A stretch of 64,000 nucleotides of DNA from Tyto alba (lineage: Eukaryota; Chordata; Aves; Strigiformes; Tytonidae): the NCBI RefSeq assembly GCF_018691265.1, contig NW_024881328.1, forward strand, positions 41,735,015 through 41,799,014. Reading direction: 5' to 3'. Shown here piece by piece: positions 48,101 through 61,229 of the stretch. Position numbers and translations under genes: made by a program. Within the stretch, counting starts at the first letter, position 1. Every line of letters begins with the position of its first letter. The notes under the pieces are model-generated. The model was not told where the DNA came from and searched no databases. It was given only the letters and a program-made list of their open reading frames with translations.

Positions 48101-50379
48101 AAGCAAATCATTATCTGTGTGAATTAGACTTCAGACTTCGTCTCTCAGCTGAAAGGAAGAAAACATCCCAGTACTTCACATGAGCTCTTGCTCTGAGACA
48201 AACAACTTCTCTTGTCTCATGTAAACTGCTTGCAGGTATCTAGTGTACAATATCCTTGCAAAGATAAAAAAGGAAATAAAATAACTGGAGAATCTATTTA
48301 GGAGTTCCACATCCTTAGGTGCTTTTTTATGGGTTGATTTTCTTGCAAGAAAGCCTCTTGTGGGGACACAATTTAAAGCCTGAAAACAATAGATTTGGGG
48401 AATACTGAAACTTTGCCAAAGAAGGCTTTCTCTAAAAATGGCCTAAACTCTAGTCAGTGAAGGCCCTCGTTGGTTTTAACCAGAGATTACATTTCATCTG
48501 CTTAGCACTTGCAGCAGTACTGCTACAGCCCAGTCGTGTATTTCCTGCAAAGCAACTGAAGAAAACCCATTTTTTGGTTAGAAATTACAAGGTGCAATTG
48601 GTTTATGTTGGCACTAGTGAACTGGCTGATGAAATACGAACCCATACTGTTCTTATCAGTCTGTCTCCTTTTCATCTCAGTAATGTCCAGAGTAGAGGGG
48701 ATCTGAGGGGACTAATAGTCCTCAGTGGCTTTAAGCAGCCTCATCTAGGGTCTTCTCCCCCACACCCCTGACTAAGGACCCAGGAGTCCACTCAAGCTCA
48801 GTCCAGGGCCTTCACTCACTCCCCGAGCTCCACTGGTAGAGTGCTGGTCTCCAGCTCAGCCACGTCTCTGCCAGAGCCTGTGCCTGGCATGGATGATTAG
48901 CTTGGTTGGTCAAGGGAATGGGCAGCCATTCCTGTTTAAAACTTGGCAACATGCTGCTTGCCATCACTAGTTAGGAGGACATTGTAATTTTCTGCAAACA
49001 GAACTCTAACAGCACCCAAAGGGAAAAGCATGCACTATATAAAAAATAGACACTTAGTCTCTAGCACTCTGATAAACTCATTCTGTCTGATTAAGCATAC
49101 TGTGACATTTGACTGACCTTGTCAGCTGGAGGGGTGAATGGATAAAATAAATAATCTTTCAGCCTCTGACTGAATATATTTAATGTGCTGGGTAGGAGGT
49201 CAGTATGACTCATCCTTTCCATTTGCTGCATGGCCTGGTATTTGTAGAGAAAAATCAGTCCTTCTGTTGAATGCTTCCAGAGATGTAATGCTTCTTGGTA
49301 CTTGAATCCACTACAGGTGCCTTTCCAAAATGATAGCCGGTTTCTGTAAAGCCACCACACCTTACCATGGCTCTCTAAATGAGATTTAGTGTGACTATTG
49401 CAGTTCAGTCCTAAGGATTCCTGATTAGCTGGCTGCATTCCTTAACATGCCACGGGCCACTGCAGCTTCAGAGTGCACCTGTCCTGATCCCACCATCCAG
49501 ATTATGGAGTTGCTTCTTGAAGGTACCCTAGCTTGCTCCTTATCTAACACTGCCCTGAATGTGGAAAGTGGCACGTAGCTTTTGTGCTTCACCAAACACT
49601 GCATCTAATTTAATGAGACGACTTGATACCAGACTTGAAGAAGGCAGCAGGCTCAGCACAGGTCTAATACTGTCCAGGTAACAGCAAACTTTAAGAAGCA
49701 GTAATCAGCTCCTACTGCCTCACTGAGAGCATGCCTCAGCTTAATAACCTGCTTCTAAAAAAAGTTCCCTGAGGAAACAATACGCTGTACATGAAGATCT
49801 CTATAGGAGCTTAATTAGGTGGTGTCCTTCGAGAAACATACTTGCTTTTTCTCAAGTCTCTTTAAGAACTGGGCCTCTAGTTTCTAATTATCTTGTTCTT
49901 TTTGACTGGGACAGCTAACTAATTATGATCTGAGCGGGGGGAATGAATGCAGTAAGGTGATGTTCTTAAATGCAATCAGCCACCCATTGCTCTGACAAAA
50001 AGTGTGATAATGTAGTAACACAGCCTTGCAAGAGACCAATGTGAATGTAAGTGTTGCAAAATGTTTGCAGAAGTTTGCCAGGAATTAATCAAGTTAGCTT
50101 TATGGTGTAAGATGATATAGGTCCTCCATGCTCCAGCTGAAGCATTAAGTGATTTCTAAATGAGCATGACATCAAGTGAGCAGAAACCTAATCAGTAATT
50201 GATAGATCTGGTTGCATGTCCCTGTCACCACACTGTCTCCGATACGCAGACCAGATTGAGCCCCGGAGCCCTCAGTGCAGCTCCTAAGTAGCTTTAACTG
50301 TACTACAGTGATGTTAGAGGCCTCATTATGCCAACAGTTGTGGAAGTTGAACCCCCAAAGTGAAAAAGCAGTGCAATAA

Positions 50380-50640
50380 TAAAGTAAAACTTAGCCAGCA
50401 CCTTGGCCATTATTAGCTCGCATAGGAAGGCTAAATGCAAAAAGGAGATGGAGGATTACTGTATGCAAATAGCTGGTCTTTTTTCTTTTTTTTTTTTCTC
50501 TGTTTGTCCCAGCTGTCTAGACAGCTAAACAAATGCCAGGTTAATTTTTCAAGACACTGACTGCGAGATGTTTTAACACTTCATCCTTTATCATGGGTGC
50601 AATCTGCCCAGATTGTCTGGTAGTTATTGATCCTATATCC
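50380..50640. promoter_or_regulatory. Candidate conserved non-coding element
   Basis: A dense run of transcription-factor-like cores: ATTATTAG near 50410, the POU octamer ATGCAAAT at 50463-50470, a CAGCTG E-box at 50510-50515 inside a perfect palindrome, and CAGATTGTCTGG near 50610. The density of these motifs suggests an enhancer-like element, but this is inference; conservation cannot be tested here. Confidence 0.25.
50511..50526. repeat. Perfect 16-bp palindrome
   Basis: AGCTGTCTAGACAGCT equals its reverse complement, and contains two SMAD-like AGAC/GTCT cores back to back plus an E-box overlap on its left side. Confidence 0.95.
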
Positions 50641-51684
50641 AGCGGACTTGAGGGTTTTTCAAGGTTATAGCACTTTAAAAAGTATCCCTGTCCAAGATTA
50701 TAGTGAGTTTGCTATGTTTGTAAATTGATGAACGAAATATAAAAGTGGCTGAGGTTGTGAAAATAGTATCGGAGCAATGAAACGCTTGAACGGATTGGTC
50801 TGAATGACAGCTGTAAGTCCAGATCTTCTTGGACTAATATAAGTGTTCTTGGACCTAAAACTTAGAAATGAAACAGAAGGAGAGTTCAGAAAAATTGTAA
50901 TAGTCAAGATTAAGGTATACACATACTACATTTGAAATGGGAGGATAGAGAAACATGGGTGTATTCTCATAGCTGTGCAACTCACTGTCTCACCCTTCTC
51001 CCTCCCGATTCTGCTGTTAATGTCAATCTTCTCCAATCTGGTGCATGAAGAAGTGTTTTCTAGGTGTGAGAGCAAACACCAGACTTCACCAATATGTTTC
51101 TCTGTGCCATGTGTCTGTTGCTTTGATGCCCTGCTGCAGCTAGAGAAGGCAGCAGGCCTGCTCAGGTCTTACTTTCTGCCTCTGACAGACTCCACAAAGC
51201 CCTGACTGGAGTTGTAGTATGTAAAATTCAAAAGGTGGCTGCTGGGGAGAACCTTTCCAGGACAAAACCCCGGTGTAGTCCATGCTGTTCTGCATGCCAG
51301 CGTTGTGTGAGGACTGAGCAGTGGCACTTGGCACAATATGATGGAGCAGGAGGCAGTGGCACCGCAGACATATGATGGAAAACAAGCTTGTGGCCCAGAG
51401 CAGTTGCTCGCATCAGACCTATGGAAATTCATACAGTGTATGATTAACACTCCCTATCAAGCAGAATCTTAAAAAGCTGTTCACAAAGAGGGAAGGAAAG
51501 CTTATAATGGTTCATAATGATAGCTCTTACAGAGAACTTGCTATCCAGCACTTCATAAGAAGCCATCTGCCACACTGAGCGCACAATGGAGCCGCATCGT
51601 AATTCCTAATGTGGGGCATGACCTGCAACGTAGCAGACAGGAACCTGGCTATGACATCCCTTTGATGTAGCCAGGATTGTTAAC

Positions 51685-51710
51685 ACCCCCACCCCCCCAC
51701 CCCCCCCCCA
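51685..51710 (-). other. G-quadruplex-prone run (minus strand)
   Basis: C runs of about 5, 7 and 9 separated by single A on the plus strand, giving G runs with 1-base loops on the minus strand. Confidence 0.8.
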
Positions 51711-53639
51711 GAGTCCATAAGAAAAATTTAAATGTGCTCTGTTGGTGGTTTGTTGCCCAGCCTTGGGATGTACCAGCTGAAACTGCTTTGTGGCCTGCTG
51801 TGGATGCAGCAAAGATGCTGCCATGAGCCCCAGACTATTTTGTGCCTGTGGCCTTTGCAGAATTCATGAAGAAAACTTAGATGTGCTGCATTATTACATC
51901 TTAAACATTAGAGGTCTGATTGGCACCAGAAGATTTCCCCCTTGGGTAGGTCAGCTATGTAGGGAAGCAGTAAAGCACAAACTTCTACACACTTAGTAGC
52001 ATAAAGAATGACAGCACCTAGGTTTGGTACGAGAGAGAGCACCAATTATGGTTTGTTGAAGCATCAAATTGGAAGATGGAACTGGATAATGTGTGCTGGA
52101 AATAATTAGCTGATCAGCTTTTATGCTATACTCGAAATTTGTTTTCACTCTTCAAGCAAAACCACTCCACTACCCTTACACAAAAACAAAATTAGTACTT
52201 CAGTGCAGAGAAAGTAACCCTGAATACAACTTTATTTATTAGCACAGTGCAGTACAAGCATAGGAACATAGTAGCATGACCTGAATTAAATGACATGGTG
52301 AGCTGAAAAGCTCATCATGTAATCTTTTCTGCAGCCAACACTCATTAGTGCTCCAGTGTAGTCTACTCTGTATATGTTTCCATTTACATTTTCTATCAAT
52401 TTCCTTACAGAAGCTCAACACTAAGTATCTTTTACATGAGATGCTGGGTGACTTCACTCGTGAGTGGTCACATCTCTATTACTTCATGTTCAGCCATACA
52501 TTCCTTCTGCCTCTGACCCTGTTGCTTGCTTCCATTCTCTTTAGGGTGCCTAGTTTGCATTTTAGCTTGAGTTTTGACTGCTGTTCTGTTCCCTGAACTG
52601 TCAATAGCAGCGATGTGCTAGAAGAACTGACTTGCATTGCAGCTGTGCTTTTTCGGCAGGACTTTCTTGGTTGGGGGGACCCTGGAAGTTCATTTCTAAG
52701 TAATCAATGGATAGAGAATATCCCAAGTAGAAGTCTGCCCTGTCTCCAATGAGAGCCAGGAATTTACTCATATTGAGTGAAGTAATGTTTATTCTCAGGA
52801 GTCAGGAAACGACTTTATCTTCCATAAAGATACGTGAGAGATGTGAGCAGGGTGTCTAATCTACTGTATGGGAATGCTATGGTGGTAGTCAACATCATAG
52901 CTTAAATCTGGCTGGCAGGCCTGTCTTGTAACCACATGACTAGTTTCCTTCCCTTTTTAAGATGGATTACCAAGTAAAACTACTAAGGGTGTATTCAAGC
53001 ACTCGAAACTTTCTGAGAAATGAGTGTGTTTCAAGAGCACAACTGTTACCCACATTGGTGGGCCGGTCTGTCCAACTGCAATTGCCTTTTTCTTCTGGAT
53101 TTTGGCAATACCCATTTCTAACAAACTTTGCTGACATTGGGCATGCCAGCTTCAGGCCAACTGTACACCAAAAGAGAGATTCACGGCAACCAGTTATTTA
53201 GTCACAACTTCACTCCGAGATTGTTGATTGCAGTAAAAAGACACTTTTTGAAGGAAGAGGACAGACTTTTGGTGGGCTTAGGAATCAGAGCACAAAATTC
53301 TGTATTTTCCAGCTGTTTTCCCCTGAAATCTTGAGTACTGTCTTTTTAATTGTCTCAGAATCAGTGACTTCTTTCTGAATGGGACCGTCACAGCTGACAA
53401 CCCTGCCTGTGAAATCTCTTCACCGCTCTTCAAATACTTCTAATTCATTTCCCACAACCATATGGTTGTCATGAGGATTTAAAGTCTATTCTCAGTGGGG
53501 CTTTCATTTCCACAGGCAGATAAGAAGCTTGCCATATACTATCCTGGCAAATACAACCACCACAGACTTGTTACATCATCAGAAAAGACGGAAATTGCTT
53601 TCCGAGAAATGAAATGACTAAAAGGCTAGAACATGCGGA

Positions 53640-53765
53640 AAATGCAAAACCCAAAAACCAACCAAACAAAAAACACAAAAAAAAACCCAAACAAGCAAAC
53701 AAACCCCCCAAACAATCAAAAAGACAAAAACAAAAACAAAGCAAATAACAACCAAACCCCAAAAC
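53640..53765. repeat. A/C-rich low-complexity tract
   Basis: About 125 bp almost lacking T and G, made of AAAC, AAACC and AACC units. It may be a decayed (CAAA)n microsatellite or a retroposon tail; no adjoining retroposon body was recognised. Confidence 0.85.
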
Positions 53766-53999
53766 TTCAGAAGAAAACTGAAATGAGCTTCTGGCAAAAC
53801 CAGTAAGATTCTTGTCTTTGGTAAATGATGGAAACTACTACATAATTTTGGTAATGATGGTTCAAATGTAGGAGGTCAAATGCATCATAGTTCCCTGGGT
53901 CTGTTGCTATCTAGTTTCTTATGGCTGCATGTCATTTTTAAAAGGCTGCTCTGAGCACTGTGGCAACAGCTAAGCTTTAGCCATCATATCAGAGGCTTC

Positions 54000-54240
54000 A
54001 GGCAGAGATAAGTCACTTAATATTTTTATCTCATCAGGCACATGTTTGTTATGTGACCCTTACAGCGGGAGAGCCCTTATTCCAAATTTGCATTATCCCA
54101 CCCTGACTGATGAGTTTATAGCTGATGTGGGGAAGGGAGATGCCATTGTGCCAAAGTGCAATTAATTTTGTAAGTCGACTCAGCCCATATTTTCTTTTAC
54201 TCTTTCACATCAACTCCCATTAATATTTAGCTTCATATGC
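54000..54240. promoter_or_regulatory. Candidate conserved non-coding element
   Basis: Contains AGATAAG near 54007, the POU octamer ATTTGCAT at 54086-54093, CAATTAATTT near 54160 and CATTAATATTT near 54218. Enhancer-like composition in an otherwise featureless stretch; inference only. Confidence 0.22.
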
Positions 54241-57200
54241 TGGGTTTCAGGTCAGGCTAAGACAAACTGTCAGTGTTAAGTGCTGCGTGGACACGAAAGG
54301 AATATTCTCCTAGCAGTAGTTGTGGTGGCAGCAGAAGGTTTCTAATAATATAATACATAGCAAGTGTGCTGTACCTTTGATGTCTTCTCTGAGCTCTGTA
54401 AATAGTGGACTGAACTATTACAGACAGCTACTCCCCTACAAAACTGGTATTGGTTAGGGACAAGCAACACTAATTTAGTTTCTGTATAAGAAGGTTTCAT
54501 TACTGTTTGAAGTCAATCAGTTTTACTAAATTCCAGGCATGGTATTTTGCAGCTAGCTTCAAATACATAGGGCACAATGATAGAAATGTGTTCTTGAAAC
54601 TTAAATTTAAGCATAACCGAAGCACACAGACTATACTGAAAAAGGAATTCTCTCCAAAGGCACAATGCATTTCGTGCCGATTCCATTAAGGATTCTATAA
54701 CTTTAGATATGGCTAAGCATAATGCTTTTACATGGAGGAACAGCCTGATGAATGTTGATTTTTAGAAGTGAAATAGCAGTGCTGTTCTTCAGCTGTGCTT
54801 GGAGTTGCTTACCAGCTTTTCTCTTGAGACTTAATTAAAAAGAATATACTGCCCATCTTCATGTGGAAATACTAGCATACTAGAAACATCGGTTTGCTTT
54901 GATGTAACTGATTAGTGATTAAAAAGCAGATCTATTCAGGTGTCATACTTTTATTTAATATGAGTGATTGTCATAAATACTGCTGTTTTCTTATATCTCA
55001 TGAATCTCAGCTGTATGGCCCTGGGAAGCTGCAGGAGGTGCAGCCTCCGTTTATGGACTTGGAAAGACAACACTCCCAAAACAAGTTGTTCAGTGTTGTC
55101 TGTCATCGCAAAAAAATTCCTCTGCCCACTCCTTCCTGTTGCCTTCTGGGTGGGAGATGATCCTGTGAGCTCGTGGGATGTTGCTGTTAGCTCCTCACGA
55201 CCACACTGAGTTTTCCAACTCCCCTAACGCTACTGCTGTGATACAACCATATACACATACAACGTGGCACTGAGCAAAATAACGAAATTGTGACCAAGGT
55301 GAAGATGCTGATGATTTTGCAGGGCATGTTTGAGGAAGCAGGGTGTGTAAACGCACAGTGCTGACGTTTGCCACCCCTGTTCCCTTGATCCCCAGGGCTA
55401 CCAGAGCACTGAAGTGATGTCGGGATGCAACATGCTGCCTACAGGCAGATTCTTCCTGAGAAAAATAAAACCTGGGAGTCCAAGCCCAAAGTGTGAGGAT
55501 TTAACTTTTAACTTTGATTGAAATGTATTTGTAGGACAAGTGACTTGCAGATTAGCTTCAGTATAAGTGTTGAATCTCTTTAGTGAGTAAAGCTTTCACT
55601 TGACTGCAAGAAAGCCATAGCTTTTTGTATCTCTTCTATAGTAACTATTATATGTATAGCTGGTACATATGCATTAGTGAAGCACCAAAGCCAGCTCAGG
55701 GGCAAATTATTGACTATTTCCATTGCCAAAAAAGCTGGAAGGCTGCTCATTCGTATAAGATGTTTGTTGTAATATTTCTGCTAAGCCCGTACAAACGACC
55801 TATTATATACTTGTCTGCTATTTGGAATGATTCTGCCTCTGAAAGTTTAGTTTTAAAAAGTGACTATGGAATAGATGTATGTTTGTCTGGAATAAACATC
55901 AGATAAGAGCAAGAAAGACTTGGTCCATCAGACACAGAATTATGGATAGTGGTTCAGATGTTCATGCTTTGAATTGGTCATATCCAGAAGTCTTCAACTA
56001 GTTAAATTATTTGGACAAAGGTTGTATGAAACTGCCATTTTATTTGTGTTAGTACCTCTGTTAATACTATACAGGTCATGTAAAAGTTGGGTAACTACCC
56101 TTGTAGGTGTATCTGCAGAAAAGCACATCTAAACCAGATCATTAATGATTAATTTCCAGCAGTTGTGTATATACATTTATATCTTATGCTGTAACCACTT
56201 CAAAACCAGACTTTTCATCTCCTCTCATTCCCAGAAAACAGCTTCAATCCGCTCTACTAACAGAAGTCTTTCTTTGCTGGTGTTATAGGAAATAGAAGTT
56301 AATGGTGTCTAACCAAGTAATGCTTAGTATTTCCCATAATAAACCCTAGGTCATTGCCAATATTTGCTATATACTACTGGCGTTTAGGACAGATTAGGGT
56401 TTTTTGCCATTATAGTAAACAAGATTCAGAATACCCTGGGAATAAGAGAGGGACAGCCTCACAACTGGGTAATTGCTAATAGTGAATTAAACTTCCCTTC
56501 TCTAAACTAACTCTAGGAAGGGATTCCCCCTCAAACCTGCTGCAGCCAGATAATTTGTGTATCTTCCAATCTACTGTTCATCTTTTGTCTAAGAAATTAC
56601 TTAAAAGAAGATACACTGTCTCTGTCCCAGTTTTCTCTGCTGCATTTTAAGTGCTACTAGCAAACAGGGATGTGGTGAACTGTTTACTTGAACTTCATAT
56701 TACAATTTCAGGTCCACAGAGCTGAAGCAGGTTTGACTTGGGAGCAGAACTAATATTTTTCTGTCATGAACATTCACTAAAGACTTCCTCTGTATTCCTG
56801 ACTGAGTGTGACATTTAGAGTAGAAAAGCACAATCATATCTGCTCAAATCTTTTCAGCTGCATCTAGTGTAATTGCCAAATGGAATCTTGTGATAGCATA
56901 AGTGCTTGATTTATTGTAGTCAGCCTGTGAGATTTCTAATAAAGTTGCATAATGCTAGGCTGCTATACAAAGCCTGGTATCTGCAATGACATAAACCCAT
57001 CTCTTTTCCTGTAGGAAAGGTGGTTGTAGTGACATCTGAAATGTGGTCTGAGGGAACACTACTGGCTAAAAAGGAGCAGCTGATTTTTTGTTATTCTGGG
57101 AGGCTGAGCATATGGTGCAGCACAAGGCCAAGCAAGTGTCTCCCTGTGCTTTGCCAGCCTGTCTCTCAGTGTGCCCTGCAGTCTTCTCTCCCTGCTTGGC

Positions 57201-59449
57201 AGGCAAAAGTTTTGCATTCCTCTGTTCCAACTTACTAGATATAGTGGTAAGACCTTGCCTTTCCCTATAAACTTGGCTTTGTCAGACATGCTAGGAAGTC
57301 ACGGCCCAGTAACTGTGTGGGCAGTCTAATGCCCGGATTACAAATGGGAGGACGTCTTTCATTTCACTCCTTGCACTGCACTTTGTCGAACTTGTGTCTG
57401 TGTTTTGCCACAATATTATTAACAGTGGTGTCCAAATTATCTCCACAAAGTACTGACGCTGGCCTCTGCCCCACTGTTTCCTCTCTGTCATATGGTTGGT
57501 TGAGCTCAAAGACGAAGGCAGCATTTGTTCTAGAATAAAATTAAACAGCTCTTAAAAAGCAAGGAGAACTGGTCTGAGCCTTGATTAGAGCCAAGACCCT
57601 TCAACTGATACTGTTTGCTAAAGAAACGTTTATATTTCCTTGGCATTAACTTTATCTGAAAGGTGGGATCTCACTGACATTGAAGTATTCTAGTGCAATT
57701 CTGTGAGACTGAAACATCTCACAAGCTTATTAGACAAATCCTATGAAATCAAGAACACGGGAAAGTCTAAAAAAGAGGAAATACAGTGGTGTAGCAGTGG
57801 ATTGGTAATTCGTTTGATCAGATTTTCAGGCATTGAGTTAATACTTTGGGATGGAGAGTTGATACTTCCAGTAGAGAGCTCAAATGCTTAACTGTGTTTA
57901 GGTGGATTGTGCTGATGCTGGGTGCTTTCCACAAGGCAAAATCTCAAATCTCCAGGCAAATACGCATTTTTGGGTGCTCCACAGCTGCATCTTTAATCTC
58001 CAGTGCAAATGGCCTGCTCAGTTTTCTAACAGTACAGCTCAAAATTTGGTTTTGGGACAGCATGGCTATTGCCCTTTCCCTTTTAATTACAGTACCACAG
58101 ATGCTTTGGGAGACAAATTATTTGTCACTCTGAAAAATGAATCCAGATGCTTGCTTGTGCAGGAAGAATTAAGGTCTGTGGTTCATACCTGGTGTTGCAT
58201 ACACTGTGTGGATAAGAAGCAGCTCTCTCTACAGCTGAGCTGGATGCCTGTTGCGTTGGCACAGGAAGCTCAATATTGCAAGTGGCTTCTCAGAAGCAAA
58301 GACACTGTCAACTCAGCTCAGGTTACAGAGCTCATGAAGTGTGTACCAAGCTGAAGGCAACGAAAAATCGTGCAGCTTCTTTGAGATCGGTGTGCTACTG
58401 ATTGATTAATAGACAGAAAAAAAAAAACCATGAGCAGATCAAGCAAGAGAGGGCTATCTGACAGTAATAGCACAACTGGTTCCACTGTGATTAGCCTGTT
58501 TTCACTTAAATTTAGGTATCAGTTGTGACTAATGCCCTTCTCTTCTGCAGGACGTGCCAGTCTGTGAACGTCAGGTTGTGCATGGGACAGACTCAGTCAC
58601 TAGCACAACGTCACATATAATGTACCAGTCTAAAGGAGGCATAATGCCTTATAGTAGCTATACCATGTACCAAAATTACTTTAATTTCAGCAAGGTTAAA
58701 CCTGAAATGGGTTTGGTCCCTCAGAGAATCAGAGCAGGCCTTTAACTAGACCTTAATCAGTCCATTTGCAGAGCTGAGAAGAGTTGTCCTAGGTACCCTC
58801 CCCTCTGACCCAGAGTTGTGGGTTGAAAAGGCATGAAAAATAGGCTTTGTAGCCATAGCTGATACTTTGGAGGTTGTGATAATGCCCCAAGCAATGGGGT
58901 AGCAATTCCAGCAGCTGACTGGAGAGAGAGAAATTGTGAGTTTGCACTGAACTTCTGGTGGAGACAGACTCTGCTGTTACCTTGGAGCTACAATGTCTGT
59001 AATAGGACTAATTAACATTCAAGGCGAAAAATCATTACTTCTGAAACATAGCTTTTATTCTCTAATACTTATAGTATCAGCTATCACGTAATGTGAACCT
59101 TGAGAGAAACGCTTTTGTAAGTAAGAACACCACCTTAGCTTATCAGGCTAACTCGCACCACCTAACTTACTGAGCAGATTTAAAGAGTCAACAGTCCCTT
59201 GTTTCACTATTTCCTACAGTAATTATTTGGAATACTTTGCCAGTATGCACAGGCATTAAAAGACTCCAGCATGAAATCTTCTGGCATTATTACATAAGTC
59301 AAATCGGAATTAACTACAGCCCCTACTCTCTCCTTCCTGGGAGGAAACAGAGGTGCTTCACTAAAATGATGTAGAAATTCCCACAGTTAGGAACATAGGG
59401 ATGGCCCACTGGTTGAATCAAGAGTTGTACAGCTCAATATGACGTTGGC

Positions 59450-59715
59450 CAGCTGGAGATTAGAAAGAAGAGTATAAGGACAGGAAGAAGAAACAAGCTC
59501 TTCATAAAGAGAGCGGTCAAAGCCTCAAACAGGTTTCTGAGAGAGGCTGTGAAATTTCCATCCTTGGAGATACTCAGAATTCAAACAAGACAAAGTCCTG
59601 AGCAATCTGATCTAACTTTGAACTTGGCCTGGTCTTGGGCGAGGAGTGAGGGTCCTTGGACCAGGTGGCCTCCAAAGGTCCCTTCTGCCCTAAATCACCC
59701 TGAGATTGTCATATT
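59450..59715 (+). mobile_element. CR1 LINE 3'-end fragment
   Basis: The plus strand carries the end of the CR1 reverse-transcriptase frame and the 3' UTR. GAGAGAGGCTGTGAAATTTCC, then ATCCTTGGAGATACTCA, GTCCTGAGCAATCTGATCT and CTCCAAAGGTCCCTTCTGCC align with the CR1 consensus as I know it (PSLEIFK-type residues, then CTCCAGAGGTCCCTTCCAACC). The frame shows PSLEILRIQTRQ. The end, near CACCCTGAGATTGTC, corresponds to the degenerate ATTCTGTG octamer repeats. It is 5'-truncated, typical of CR1, with many substitutions, so old. Confidence 0.85.
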
Positions 59716-60379
59716 CCCAACCTCCAGTTATCTGTGGTAGGTGGGGCCTCCTGAACCAGATGCATGGCTCTCTATTTAGTAGCCCCTCATGTTTGAATTC
59801 CCCTCTCTGAATTCGTCCATGGCTTTTTTTGAAGCTCTATAAACTTCTGTTACTCACAACATTTCGGAGCAAAGTGTTGTACAGCTTGTCTGCGCTGCTA
59901 GCTGCCGCCTTCAGTTTCCATCGAAAGTGCTTGTTTCCTGTGATGCCTTCTACCTCCTGTGTTATAAAATACAATAAATGTCACAATTGATTTTAGAGAT
60001 GACTAGCATGTTCCCCATCCTTCCTAATTTACAAGAAGGGAAAGCTGGTCCTCGGGCAGAGATGTATGATCCCACTTAGTGTCCTGAGAGGCCTGGCGCA
60101 CTGCAAATGGTCGTGGAGGCAGGCTACAGGCTTGGGTTGTACAGCCCAAAAGTAACGTGGTGTTCTTGGCTATCTGAACAGCACGGCTTGTCCTTGCTTG
60201 TACCGAGTGGTTTAAAACATGCCATGGATGACGATAGCTCTCTTCAGTTGGCCAGACCCTCAGGTAAAATGTCCAGATCTTGTTTATCTTGCATCTTAAT
60301 TATTCTGTGAGACATATTGTGCAGTTGTTTCCCTGATTCTGTCTGGTCTTCTAAAGACTTTAAAGTTGTGTGACAAAGG

Positions 60380-60780
60380 TTATGTCATGGACCAAAATGT
60401 ATTCCTTGGGTCAATGCCCAGGAAGCCGTCTAGCACATCCCGCCCTTTATTTGCATGAAGAAATTGAGAAGTTAATATGAGGAATTGCTTTTTATGCAAG
60501 AGACACAGGAATATTCATCCAATAGCCATAAAAACCAAGAGATAATATTCTGATTCATCCTCTGTGTGTTAAAGGAGAAAATCAAAAGACAAAAGGGTGG
60601 CTTGTGCTGGCTTTGTTTTCCTCATGCAGTCAGTGCTGGAGCTGGGCATTGCATTAGCAGACCTGTTAATAAAATATTCCATAACAGCCAGAGCAGCTAA
60701 TGCTTAATGGAAAAACATGAACTGTTCCATTGGGAAACAATTGCCCTTTATGCAAGATGCATTTATTCTCTCCCCCTTTT
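60380..60780. promoter_or_regulatory. Candidate conserved non-coding element
   Basis: Clusters the POU octamer ATTTGCAT at 60449-60456, GGAATATTCATCCAATAGCC near 60510, TTAATAAAATATTCC near 60666, and GCTAATGCTTAATGG near 60695, with a SOX-like ACAATTG near 60738. Together these resemble developmental enhancers of vertebrate gene deserts. Inference from motif density only. Confidence 0.28.
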
Positions 60781-61205
60781 GTTCAAGGAATCTTACTTGG
60801 AACAAAAAAAAGCTTGTCCCTTCAGACGTCCTCTGTTCATGCTGCTTACTCCCCAAACCAGAATCATAATCCCTTGTTTGGACGACATAATCAGTTACAC
60901 AAATATCAGATGAGATAGCACAGACAGATTATAGCTTCCAGCAGGACGAGGGAGGATGGGTCAAGCTTTAAATACCTCTGCCTTTATGCAACTGTTTTTC
61001 CTAAGGATAAAGCAAGAGCAATATAAACAAGAATTCTTTAAGCAGATGGCCTTTAGTAACCTCTCCATGAGACATGGGCAGCTTGTAAATAGTAAGCGGT
61101 CCAGAGAGCAAGCCCTGACTGAAAGGGCTTTCCAGACCTGGGTGCAGAAAGCCTTGTTGCACAGCTGAAGGGGAGGATGCTATGGGAAAACTTAATGCTA
61201 TTGGG

Positions 61206-61229
61206 AAAAAAAAAAAAAAAAAAAAAAAA
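61206..61229. repeat. Poly-A tract (24 bp)
   Basis: Uninterrupted A run; no retroposon body recognised next to it. Confidence 0.95.

Larger units (their letters stand above)
45112..51684. other. Gene-poor upstream region; no gene recognised
   Basis: AT-rich unique sequence without recognised exons. A T-rich stretch with a nearby octamer motif and a palindrome lies at 50463-50526 (listed separately). A tRNA-like D-arm at about 48821-48850 lacks the rest of a tRNA. Confidence 0.5.
51711..59440. other. Gene-poor upstream region; no gene recognised
   Basis: No coding exon was recognised. An A/C-rich low-complexity tract lies at about 53640-53765. The longest open frame (57902-58354, plus) has no recognisable domain. 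Candidate regulatory stretches occur near 54000-54240 and 56860-56985. Confidence 0.5.

Noticed and set aside
48815..48880. tRNA-like stretch (GAGCTCCACTGGTAGAGTGC)
   Set aside because: It resembles a D-arm and A-box, but no matching anticodon stem, B-box or acceptor stem follows, so it is not a tRNA gene; at most a decayed SINE head.
57902..58354. 150-codon plus-strand open frame
   Set aside because: No recognisable domain; two frames overlap it and composition is unremarkable. An acceptor-like CTTCTCTTCTGCAG occurs at 58537-58550, but no matching donor or homologue was seen.
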